Shown one piece after another: positions 1-6,719 of a stretch of 24,689 bases of DNA. Source of the DNA: an uncultured Blautia sp. (GTDB taxonomy: Bacteria > Bacillota > Clostridia > Lachnospirales > Lachnospiraceae); the NCBI GenBank assembly GCA_900553515.1, contig USDN01000042.1, forward strand, positions 1 to 24,689. The letters run 5' to 3'. A program made the translations under genes and the position numbers. Each line of letters opens with the position of its first letter. Position 1 is the first letter of the stretch. Below the pieces are notes generated by a model. The model was given only the letters and a program-made list of their open reading frames with translations, was not told the origin of the DNA and did not search any database.

Positions 1-3
1 TTT

Positions 4-21
4 CCCCTCAAGATTGAGGGG
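4..21 (+). other. Hairpin in larB leader
   Basis: A perfect 7-bp inverted repeat, CCCCTCA at 4-10 and TGAGGGG at 15-21, with a 4-base loop. The CTCAA arm could instead pair with a second TTGAG at 30-34, so two mutually exclusive structures can be drawn just before the terminator-like hairpin. This is what the tail of a riboswitch or attenuator looks like, but the upstream part is outside the window and no known riboswitch class can be named from what is visible. Confidence 0.5.
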
Positions 22-31
22 TAGGGGAGTT

Positions 32-53
32 GAGATGCCGTAGGCATTTTTTT
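32..53 (+). terminator. Intrinsic terminator or attenuator before larB
   Basis: ATGCC (35-39) pairs with GGCAT (43-47) across a GTA loop and can be extended by G-U and A-U pairs. It is followed by an unbroken T run. Only about 19 bases separate the T run from the larB start, too few for a promoter, so transcripts of larB must read through this hairpin. That favours an attenuator over a plain end-of-gene terminator. The core stem is short, so confidence is moderate. Confidence 0.5.
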
Positions 54-72
54 ATATGAGGTGACACAGAAA

Positions 73-837
73 ATGGAAGCAAGGGAAATTCTGACCAGAT
101 TTAAGCAAAATGAAATAACATTAGAAGAAGCGGAACGTTATTTCAGGAAAAAACCTTTTGAGGAAATGGAATATGCGAAGCTGGATTCTTACCGGGAGAT
201 ACGCAGCGGTTTTCCGGAAGTGATTTTCTGCAGTGGCAAGGCAGATACACATTTTAAGGAGATATTTAAAAAGTTATACGAGGAAAATGGAGAGGTGTTT
301 GGAACCAGAGCATCACGGCATCAGTACCAACTGATAAAAGAAATATTTCCTCAGGTGGAATATGACGAGATATCACATATCATCAAGATTGAGAAAAAGA
401 AGAAAGAGAAGGCAGGAAAGATTGCTGTCTGCACAGCAGGAACGGCAGATATCCCGGTGGCGGAGGAAGCTGCCCAGACGGCAGAGTTTTTTGGATCAAA
501 CGTAGAACGGATTTATGATGTAGGAGTCAGCGGGATCCATCGCCTGTTTTCACGGCTGGAAGTGATCCAGGAGGCAAATTGTGTGATTGCAGTGGCAGGA
601 ATGGAAGGCGCTCTTGCCAGTGTCCTTGGGGGACTTGTAGACAAGCCGGTGATCGCAGTACCTACTTCTGTAGGCTACGGGGCAAGCATGAATGGTCTTT
701 CGGCGCTTTTGACAATGATTAATTCCTGTGCAAATGGAATTGCAGTGGTAAATATTGATAACGGCTATGGGGCAGGATATATTGCAACACAGATCAATCG
801 GCTGGGAGTAAGAGGAAAAGAAAGTAAGCAGGAGTAA
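73..837 (+). CDS. larB: LarB, nickel-pincer cofactor biosynthesis carboxylase
   Basis: LarB carboxylates the pyridinium ring of nicotinic acid adenine dinucleotide and cleaves the phosphoanhydride, giving pyridinium-3,5-biscarboxylate mononucleotide. This is the first step to the nickel-pincer nucleotide (NPN) cofactor of lactate racemase and related enzymes. The C-terminal half is PurE-like (AIR carboxylase fold), with a CTAGTAD segment and the glycine-rich run GMEGALASVLGGLVDKP followed by VPTSVGYG. The N-terminal roughly 110 residues are the LarB-specific part. ATG 73 is chosen over the in-frame GTG 61 because GAGGTGA (58-64) sits 8 bases before it and covers the GTG. The protein is 254 residues, usual for LarB. 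Three bases separate it from larC. No larE or larA is visible; they may lie upstream or elsewhere. Confidence 0.9.
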   Translation: MEAREILTRFKQNEITLEEAERYFRKKPFEEMEYAKLDSYREIRSGFPEVIFCSGKADTHFKEIFKKLYEENGEVFGTRASRHQYQLIKEIFPQVEYDEISHIIKIEKKKKEKAGKIAVCTAGTADIPVAEEAAQTAEFFGSNVERIYDVGVSGIHRLFSRLEVIQEANCVIAVAGMEGALASVLGGLVDKPVIAVPTSVGYGASMNGLSALLTMINSCANGIAVVNIDNGYGAGYIATQINRLGVRGKESKQE

Positions 838-840
838 TTT

Positions 841-2121
841 ATGGGAAGAACATTATATTTAGAATGCTGTTCAGGGATCAGCGGAGATATGACAGTGGCA
901 GCACTTCTGGATCTGGGAGCGGACAGAAAGGTTTTGGAAAAGACTCTTTCCAGTCTGCATATAGGTGGATTTGAGACAGAAGTCACAAGGGTAAAAAAAT
1001 CTGGATTGGATGCCTGTGATTTTCGAGTGATTCTTGACGAAGAACATGAAAATCACGATCACGATATGGAATACCTTCATGGGCATCATAAATTATCAGA
1101 AGAACATCCACATCATGGAACACATCATCAGCATCATCACAGAGGGATTTTGGAGATCCGAAAGATTATTCTGGAATCAGAAATGACGGATCGGGCAAAA
1201 GAGACTGCAGTTTCTGTTTTTGAGATCCTTGCCAGTGCAGAAGCAAAGGCTCATGGAGTATCCAGAGAAGAGGTGCATTTTCATGAAGTAGGAGCCATAG
1301 ATTCTATAGTGGATATTGCCGCAGCCGCTATCTGCCTGGATGATCTGGATATTACGGATGTGATTGTTACAAAATTGTATGAAGGAACAGGAACAGTGCG
1401 CTGCCAGCATGGAGTGATCCCCATACCTGTTCCGGCAGTGGTAAATATTGTTCAGGAGAATGGACTTTCTCTTCAGATAACAGATGTGGAGGGAGAACTG
1501 GTCACACCTACAGGTGCCGCTATTGCAGCTGCGGTGCGGACTTCTGACCGTCTTCCGGAGGAGTTTATAATAGAAAAAACCGGCATCGGGGCGGGAAAAA
1601 GACAGTATACCTGTCCGGGAATCCTGAGAGCTATGCTGATCCGGGAGAAAAAATCAGAAAAAAAGGTCAGAGTCCAGGAACAGGATGTAATCTGGAAACT
1701 GGAAACAAATATGGATGACTGCACAGGGGAAGAACTGGGAAATGTAGTACGTCTTCTTTTTGAAGCAGGAGCCAGAGATGTTTATTATACACCGATATAC
1801 ATGAAAAAGAACCGTCCTGCTTATGAGCTTTCTGTTATCTGTACGGAAGACAGGATTCCTTTTCTGGAAGATGTTATTTTTGAGGAGACAACGACTATCG
1901 GAATCAGAAGGAATTGTATGGGGCGGACAATTCTGAAAAGAGAGATCAGGAAATTCTGTATAGATGGATTTCAGGTGAAGATAAAGATGTGTACACTTCC
2001 AAATGGTCAGGTACGCTGCTATCCGGAATATGACAGTGTAACAGCTTTTGCAGAAAAAAAACACATCGGCTACAGAGAGGCATGGGAAGAAATCAGGGAC
2101 TACTGGAAGAAAGAAAGGTGA
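841..2121 (+). CDS. larC: LarC, nickel insertion protein (cyclometallase)
   Basis: LarC inserts nickel into the dithiolated pyridinium mononucleotide in a CTP-dependent reaction, completing the NPN cofactor. The family start LYLECCSGISGDM is present, followed by a histidine-rich stretch at about residues 69-100 (14 His in 32 residues), probably for nickel binding or storage. In Lactiplantibacillus the protein is encoded as larC1 and larC2 joined by a programmed frameshift. Here it is one continuous 426-residue frame. At the interdomain linker (residues 270-275) the gene has A6 and A7 runs that include an in-frame A AAA AAG, described separately. The gene directly follows larB, and its stop lies inside the ribosome site of the next gene, so the three are probably co-transcribed. 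Confidence 0.92.
   Translation: MGRTLYLECCSGISGDMTVAALLDLGADRKVLEKTLSSLHIGGFETEVTRVKKSGLDACDFRVILDEEHENHDHDMEYLHGHHKLSEEHPHHGTHHQHHHRGILEIRKIILESEMTDRAKETAVSVFEILASAEAKAHGVSREEVHFHEVGAIDSIVDIAAAAICLDDLDITDVIVTKLYEGTGTVRCQHGVIPIPVPAVVNIVQENGLSLQITDVEGELVTPTGAAIAAAVRTSDRLPEEFIIEKTGIGAGKRQYTCPGILRAMLIREKKSEKKVRVQEQDVIWKLETNMDDCTGEELGNVVRLLFEAGARDVYYTPIYMKKNRPAYELSVICTEDRIPFLEDVIFEETTTIGIRRNCMGRTILKREIRKFCIDGFQVKIKMCTLPNGQVRCYPEYDSVTAFAEKKHIGYREAWEEIRDYWKKER
1642..1718 (+). promoter_or_regulatory. Candidate -1 frameshift signal inside larC
   Basis: Slippery heptamer A AAA AAG lies at 1659-1665 in the correct phase for -1 slippage. A CGGGAG Shine-Dalgarno-like element (1642-1647) lies 11 bases upstream. 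A weak TCCAG/CTGGA stem (1673-1677 with 1692-1696) lies 7 bases downstream. After a -1 shift the frame ends at TGA 1716-1718, 17 codons later, giving a product of about 292 residues that carries only the LarC1-like part. The layout resembles the Escherichia coli dnaX signal. It is a prediction only: the A-rich run also simply encodes a lysine-rich linker. Confidence 0.35.
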
Positions 2122-2128
2122 GGAATTC

Positions 2129-2980
2129 ATGAAGACAGGGTTGATTCTGGAAGGCGGTGCAATGCGGGGAATCTATACGGCAGGTGTACTGGACGTATTT
2201 ATGGAAAAAGAGGTACATTTTGATGGTGTGATCGGAGTTTCAGCAGGAGCTCTCCATGGGTGTTCCTTTGTCTCGGAACAAAAGGGCAGAAGCATCCGGT
2301 ATTATAAGAATTACAGAAATGACAGGCATTTTATGAGTTTCTGGAATCTGCTCCATACAGGAGAAGTGGTAGGCAAAAAATTCTGCTATCACGATATCCC
2401 TGAAAGACTGGATCCGTATGATTATGAGGCTTTTGTGAAATCGGACACGGCTTTTTATGCAGTTTGTACCAATCTGGAAACAGGAAAGGCAGAATATATA
2501 CAGATCACAGATATGCTGAATCAGGTGGATGTGATGCGCGCTTCTGCTTCTATGCCATATGTATCCCATATAGTTCCATGGCAGGGGATGAAGCTTCTGG
2601 ATGGAGGATGTGCAGACAGTATCCCTATCCATCAGTTTAAAAAAATGGGTTATGAGAAAAATGTGGTGGTGCTTACCCGGGAAGAGGGATTTATAAAAAA
2701 ACCAGAAACTGTAAAGCTTGCAGAAATTTATTATCACAGATATCCGAAGTTTGTGGAGGCTTTAAAAACAAGACATGAAGTATATAACAGGACAATTGAG
2801 GATATCCATAAAATGGAACAGGAAGGAGAGGTTTTTGTGATCCGCCCCAGCGAGAAACTGACCATTGGGAGGATGGAAAGTGATCTTGATGAGATACAGA
2901 GAGTGTATGATCTGGGCAGAAAAGATGCAGAAAAGGCTGTCTGCAGAATGAAAGAATGGATGAGAGGATCCGGCAGATAA
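2129..2980 (+). CDS. Patatin-like phospholipase (YjjU/RssA type)
   Basis: A predicted cytoplasmic serine acyl hydrolase with a Ser-Asp dyad. The oxyanion-hole motif GGAMRG is at residues 9-14, the nucleophile motif GVSAG at 36-40 (Ser38), and the catalytic Asp in LLDGG at 158. The C-terminal part (TREEGF onward) resembles the region found in YjjU-like bacterial patatins. ATG 2129 is chosen because AGGTGAGGA lies just before it and the patatin fold begins there; an upstream in-frame ATG at 2048 would add 27 lysine-rich residues that overlap larC. This gives 283 residues, normal for the subfamily. The substrate cannot be told. It follows larC by 7 bases, so it is probably co-transcribed; a functional link to nickel cofactor synthesis is not apparent. 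Confidence 0.85.
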   Translation: MKTGLILEGGAMRGIYTAGVLDVFMEKEVHFDGVIGVSAGALHGCSFVSEQKGRSIRYYKNYRNDRHFMSFWNLLHTGEVVGKKFCYHDIPERLDPYDYEAFVKSDTAFYAVCTNLETGKAEYIQITDMLNQVDVMRASASMPYVSHIVPWQGMKLLDGGCADSIPIHQFKKMGYEKNVVVLTREEGFIKKPETVKLAEIYYHRYPKFVEALKTRHEVYNRTIEDIHKMEQEGEVFVIRPSEKLTIGRMESDLDEIQRVYDLGRKDAEKAVCRMKEWMRGSGR

Positions 2981-3019
2981 AACGCCAAATAAAGGGTCAG
3001 ATAAAAGGGAGGGGAAGTT

Positions 3020-4402
3020 ATGATTGATACGATTGTTAATATGATTAACCAGATTGATAAGATGGTATGGGGATGGTGGATGATCATTCTGCTTTTGGGA
3101 ACCCATATTTTTATGACTGTCAGGACTGGATTTATTCAGAGAAAGATCGGGAAAGCCATTCGTTTATCCGTAACAAAAGATCCGGATGGGGAAGGTGAAG
3201 TAAGTCAGTTTGGAGCACTTGCAACAGCTTTGGCTTCAACGATTGGTACGGGAAACATCATCGGTGTTGGAACGGCTGTGGCACTTGGAGGTCCCGGAGC
3301 TGTGTTTTGGTGCTGGATCACAGGAGTGTTTGGGATTGCTACAAAGTACAGTGAATCCCTGATTGCAGTGAAATATCGTATTAAGACAAAAGACGGAAGA
3401 ATGCAGGGCGGCGCCATGTATGCACTGGAGAGAGGCCTGAATATGAGATGGCTGGGTCTGGTTTTTGCCTTTATGGGAGGTTTTGCATCTTTTGGAATTG
3501 GCTGTGCAACTCAGGTAAATGCAATTGCGACTGTGTGTGAGGAAAATCTGCATATTGCACCTGCCATGGTGGGAATCATAGTTGCAGTTCTGACGGCTCT
3601 TGTGATCTTTGGCGGAATTCGTTCTATTGCAAAGGTCTGTGAAAAACTGGTGCCTTTTATGGCCGCTTTTTATGTGGTGGGCTGTGTGATCATCCTGGGT
3701 CTGAACTTTGATTTTATCATCCCGGCTGTTCAGACGATCTGTAAACTTGCTTTTACTCCGGGAGCGGCTGCCGGAGGTCTTGTAGGAAGAGGAATCATGA
3801 TGGCTATGCAGTATGGAATTGCCAGAGGTCTGTTTTCTAATGAATCCGGTCTTGGGTCTGCACCTATTGCAGCGGCTGCTGCACAGACAAGAAATCCTGT
3901 TCGTCAGGCACTGGTATCCAGTACAGGGACTTTCTGGGATACCGTGGTGGTCTGCCTGATGACAGGGCTTGTACTTGTGACCAGTATCATGAAAAATCCA
4001 GCCATTGATATGGGAAATATCACAGATGGAGGAATTCTTACCACACTTGCATTTCAGCAGATTCCGGTACTGGGACCAGTGATCCTTGTGGTAGGCATCA
4101 TCTCCTTTGCTTATTCTACAGTGCTGGGATGGGCCTACTATGGAGAACGCTGTGTAGAATACTTTGCAGGCAGGAAAGGTTTGATCCCATACAGGATCCT
4201 GTACATTTTGGTCGCTGCTGCAGCGCCGGTAGTTTCACTGAATCTTGTGTGGACGATTGCAGATATTCTGAATGCGTTAATGGCGATTCCAAATCTGATC
4301 GCGGTTCTGCTTTTGTCAAATGTGATCGTAAGCGAGACGAAAAAATATATTAATGATCTCGACAGGAAGGACGATACACCGATAGAGACGATTGAAAGGT
4401 AA
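3020..4402 (+). CDS. Sodium:alanine (AGCS family) symporter
   Basis: A polytopic membrane transporter of the alanine/glycine:cation symporter family, which imports small neutral amino acids with Na+ (or H+). It is 460 residues long, usual for the family, with about ten or eleven hydrophobic segments. Family hallmarks are the early SQFGALATALASTIGTGNI-like segment (substrate/ion site, about residues 60-80) and RGLFSNESGLGSAPIAAA near residues 268-290. The GGGAGGGG ribosome site lies just upstream of ATG 3020. The 39-base gap after the patatin gene has neither a clear terminator nor a convincing promoter, so read-through from the lar operon is possible. Alanine versus glycine or glutamine specificity cannot be decided from sequence alone. 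Confidence 0.9.
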   Translation: MIDTIVNMINQIDKMVWGWWMIILLLGTHIFMTVRTGFIQRKIGKAIRLSVTKDPDGEGEVSQFGALATALASTIGTGNIIGVGTAVALGGPGAVFWCWITGVFGIATKYSESLIAVKYRIKTKDGRMQGGAMYALERGLNMRWLGLVFAFMGGFASFGIGCATQVNAIATVCEENLHIAPAMVGIIVAVLTALVIFGGIRSIAKVCEKLVPFMAAFYVVGCVIILGLNFDFIIPAVQTICKLAFTPGAAAGGLVGRGIMMAMQYGIARGLFSNESGLGSAPIAAAAAQTRNPVRQALVSSTGTFWDTVVVCLMTGLVLVTSIMKNPAIDMGNITDGGILTTLAFQQIPVLGPVILVVGIISFAYSTVLGWAYYGERCVEYFAGRKGLIPYRILYILVAAAAPVVSLNLVWTIADILNALMAIPNLIAVLLLSNVIVSETKKYINDLDRKDDTPIETIER

Positions 4403-4428
4403 AAGCCTGGTTTTGGAGGAAAATAAGT

Positions 4429-5136
4429 ATGCATGAAGGATATGTGGATCCTGAACTTAAAGTGATCGCAAAAATACACAATGATTTTCCGGAAAAATTC
4501 GGGATACCTCATCAGAGTAATTGGCTGAAAGAACAAAAAGCACAGATTATTTTTGAACCGGAATATCGGGTTGCAGAAGCGTTTCGGGGAATTGAAGAAT
4601 ATGATTATATATGGCTGATCTGGCAGTTTTCTGAGGCTGTGGGGAAAAAATGGTCTCCAACTGTAAGACCACCGCGGTTAGGCGGGAACGTAAGGAAGGG
4701 AGTGTTTGCTACCAGATCTCCTTTCCGGCCGAACAGCCTGGGGCTTTCTTCTGTGCGTCTGGAAAAAGTGGAATTTCACCCGGAATTAGGCCCGGTACTC
4801 CATATTTCCGGAGCAGATCTTATGAACGGAACTCCTATATTTGATATTAAGCCATATCTTCCTTATGTGGACGGGCATCCTCAGGCATCAGGAGGATTTA
4901 CAGATCAGATCAAAGATCACCGGCTCAGGGTGGAATTTCCGGAAGAATATTTAAAAGAGATTCCAAAAGAAAAAAGAAAAGCCCTGACGGAGGTACTGGA
5001 AAACGATCCCCGTCCAGGATATCAGGAAGATCCTGAAAGGATTTACGGACTTGCATATGGAAAGAAAAATATAAGATTTCATGTAAAAGATGGAGTACTG
5101 ACCGTGTGTGGTGTATCAGATTATAAAAAATCATGA
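4429..5136 (+). CDS. trmO: TrmO (TsaA), tRNA m6t6A37 methyltransferase
   Basis: TrmO transfers a methyl group from S-adenosylmethionine to N6 of t6A at position 37 of threonine tRNAs, tuning decoding of ACY codons. The N-terminal beta-barrel TsaA domain is clear: EYDYIWLIWQF, the ATRSPFRPNSLGLSSV signature (about residues 94-109), and LMNGTPIFDIKPYLPYVD. A C-terminal extension follows, ending in a region that resembles TrmO C-terminal domains. The protein has 235 residues, in the normal range. The start follows GGAGG with good spacing. It is 26 bases downstream of the symporter gene, with no terminator between, so it could share a transcript. Confidence 0.9.
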   Translation: MHEGYVDPELKVIAKIHNDFPEKFGIPHQSNWLKEQKAQIIFEPEYRVAEAFRGIEEYDYIWLIWQFSEAVGKKWSPTVRPPRLGGNVRKGVFATRSPFRPNSLGLSSVRLEKVEFHPELGPVLHISGADLMNGTPIFDIKPYLPYVDGHPQASGGFTDQIKDHRLRVEFPEEYLKEIPKEKRKALTEVLENDPRPGYQEDPERIYGLAYGKKNIRFHVKDGVLTVCGVSDYKKS

Positions 5137-5184
5137 CTGAAATAAAATCCAGTCGGAGAAATTTCGCTAAAATAAAAGAAATAC

Positions 5185-5213
5185 TTGCAAAACACCTCTT
5201 TTTTCAATAAAAT
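5185..5213 (+). promoter_or_regulatory. Promoter of the aspartate kinase gene
   Basis: TTGCAA (5185-5190) and TAAAAT (5208-5213) are separated by 17 bases, a good sigma-A type match, about 60 bases before the start codon. The 138-base gap is too short for a full lysine riboswitch and I see no such element. Confidence 0.5.
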
Positions 5214-5274
5214 AAAAAACATACTTTGATATATTAAAGCTGAAAAGAGATGAAAAAAGGGTGAGGAGGAAATT

Positions 5275-6597
5275 ATGATGAAAAAAGTTGTAAAATTTGG
5301 AGGAAGTTCTCTGGCAAATGCAGAACAGTTCTGTAAAGTAGGAGAGATTATCCGCAGTGATGAGAGCAGACGTTATGTGGTGCCGTCTGCACCGGGAAAA
5401 AGATTTTCAGGAGACACAAAAGTTACGGATCTTCTTTATGCCTGCTATGATAAGGCTGCAAAGGGAAAAGAATTTAGTGGTATTTTTAAAGAGATCAAAG
5501 AAAGATACTACGAGATCATAAGAGGTCTGAAACTGGAGCTTTCTCTTGAGGAGGAATTTGCTCAGATCGAAAAAGACTTCCAGGCACAGGCAGGAACTGA
5601 ATATGCGGCATCCAGAGGAGAATTTCTGAATGGAAAGATCATGGCGGCATATCTTGGATATGAGTTTATAGATGCAGCATCAGTGATCCGCTTTGACAAA
5701 AATGGAAATTTTGATTCAGAAAAAACAGACAGGCTTTTAAGCAAACGTCTTGGAAAATGTGCCAATGCAGTTATTCCAGGATTTTATGGAGCCATGGAGG
5801 ACGGAACAGTAAAAACCTTTTCCAGAGGAGGTTCGGATGTAACGGGATCTCTTGTTGCAAAGGCTGTTCAGGCAGATGTGTATGAAAACTGGACAGATGT
5901 ATCAGGATTCCTTGTGACAGACCCGAGAATAGTGGATGATCCGGCTGTGATAGAAACGATCACATACAGAGAACTTCGAGAACTGTCTTATATGGGGGCT
6001 ACCGTTCTGCATGAAGAAGCGATCTTTCCGGTGAGAAAAGAAGGCATCCCCATCAATATCAGAAATACAAACCGTCCAGATGACAAAGGAACCTTTATTG
6101 TAGAAAGTACCTGCCGGAAACCGCGATATGTGATCACAGGAATTGCCGGAAAGAAGGGATTTTGTTCTATCAACATTGAAAAATCTATGATGAACAGTGA
6201 AGTTGGATTTGGAAGAAAGGTCCTTCAGGTATTTGAGGACCAGGGGATCAGTTTTGAACATGTTCCGTCAGGAATCGATACAATGACCGTTTATGTTCAT
6301 CAGGACGAGTTTGAGGAAAAAGAGCAGCAGGTGATCGCAGGGATCCACAGAGCAGTCCAGCCGGATTTTGTAGAGATGGAATCAGACCTTGCCCTGATTG
6401 CAGTGGTAGGAAGAGGCATGAAATCTCAGAGAGGAACAGCGGGACGTGTATTTGCAGCTCTGGCACATGCACATGTAAATGTGAAAATGATCGATCAGGG
6501 ATCCAGTGAGCTGAATATCATCATAGGTGTTGAAAATCGTGATTTTGAAACAGCGGTAAAAGCAATCTATGATATTTTTGTGATGACACAGATTTAA
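5275..6597 (+). CDS. Aspartate kinase (YclM/aspartokinase III type)
   Basis: Phosphorylates aspartate with ATP, the entry step to lysine (diaminopimelate), threonine, methionine and homoserine. KFGGSSLA near the N-terminus is the kinase signature. SAPGKRF and TKVTDLL follow as in Bacillus subtilis YclM, and SRGGSDVTGSLVA with NWTDVSGF forms the substrate site. Two ACT regulatory domains lie at about residues 290-350 and 360-440 (ITGIAGKKGFCSINIEK and IAVVGRGMKSQRGTAGRVF). Full length is 440 residues. ATG 5275 and ATG 5278 are adjacent, and both fit the GAGGAGG site. It is a single-gene unit with its own promoter and terminator. Feedback by lysine and/or threonine through the ACT domains is expected from the family, not shown. 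Confidence 0.93.
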   Translation: MMKKVVKFGGSSLANAEQFCKVGEIIRSDESRRYVVPSAPGKRFSGDTKVTDLLYACYDKAAKGKEFSGIFKEIKERYYEIIRGLKLELSLEEEFAQIEKDFQAQAGTEYAASRGEFLNGKIMAAYLGYEFIDAASVIRFDKNGNFDSEKTDRLLSKRLGKCANAVIPGFYGAMEDGTVKTFSRGGSDVTGSLVAKAVQADVYENWTDVSGFLVTDPRIVDDPAVIETITYRELRELSYMGATVLHEEAIFPVRKEGIPINIRNTNRPDDKGTFIVESTCRKPRYVITGIAGKKGFCSINIEKSMMNSEVGFGRKVLQVFEDQGISFEHVPSGIDTMTVYVHQDEFEEKEQQVIAGIHRAVQPDFVEMESDLALIAVVGRGMKSQRGTAGRVFAALAHAHVNVKMIDQGSSELNIIIGVENRDFETAVKAIYDIFVMTQI

Positions 6598-6602
6598 TAA
6601 AA

Positions 6603-6650
6603 AATGCAGAGAGAAAATTTCCAGTTGGAAAGGATCTCTCTGTATTTTTT
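6603..6650 (+). terminator. Intrinsic terminator after aspartate kinase
   Basis: CAGAGAGA (6607-6614) pairs with TCTCTCTG (6635-6642), extendable to about 11 pairs. An inner hairpin TTTCC/GGAAA lies at 6618-6631, and a T run follows at 6645-6650. It isolates the aspartate kinase gene from the SOS-type promoter that follows. Confidence 0.88.
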
Positions 6651-6660
6651 ATTTAGTGGC

Positions 6661-6689
6661 TTGACAGGAACGTTTGTTTGGTATAAAAT
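6661..6689 (+). promoter_or_regulatory. Promoter of the radical SAM operon
   Basis: A perfect TTGACA -35 (6661-6666), a 17-base spacer and a TAAAAT -10 (6684-6689) give a strong sigma-A promoter. Both flanks are covered by LexA-like boxes, so it would be strong when derepressed and blocked when LexA is bound. Confidence 0.7.
6667..6680 (+). promoter_or_regulatory. LexA-like operator, box 1 (in spacer)
   Basis: GGAACGTTTGTTTG fits the Bacillus-type SOS box CGAACRNRYGTTYG except for the first base and one central position. It lies between the -35 and -10 elements, where a repressor would block RNA polymerase. Confidence 0.6.
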
Positions 6690-6693
6690 AAAA

Positions 6694-6707
6694 CAAACAA
6701 ATGTTCG
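6694..6707 (-). promoter_or_regulatory. LexA-like operator, box 2 (after -10)
   Basis: Read on the minus strand it is CGAACATTTGTTTG, matching CGAACRNRYGTTYG at all but one central position. It is an inverted near-copy of box 1 (12 of 14 positions), placed just downstream of the -10 and ending at the ribosome site. Two boxes around one promoter make chance a poor explanation. Confidence 0.7.
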
Positions 6708-6719
6708 GAGGTGCATGCA

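Noticed and set aside
2048..2128. Upstream extension of the patatin gene from ATG 2048
   Set aside because: It would add 27 Lys-rich residues overlapping the end of larC and has no ribosome site; the patatin fold starts at ATG 2129 behind AGGTGAGGA.
5133..5175. GACTG/CAGTC hairpin after trmO as a terminator
   Set aside because: The stem is only 5 bp with a long loop, and no T run follows.
5137..5274. Lysine riboswitch or leader peptide before aspartate kinase
   Set aside because: The gap is too short for the lysine aptamer, and the only tiny frame (MKKG) merely covers the ribosome site.
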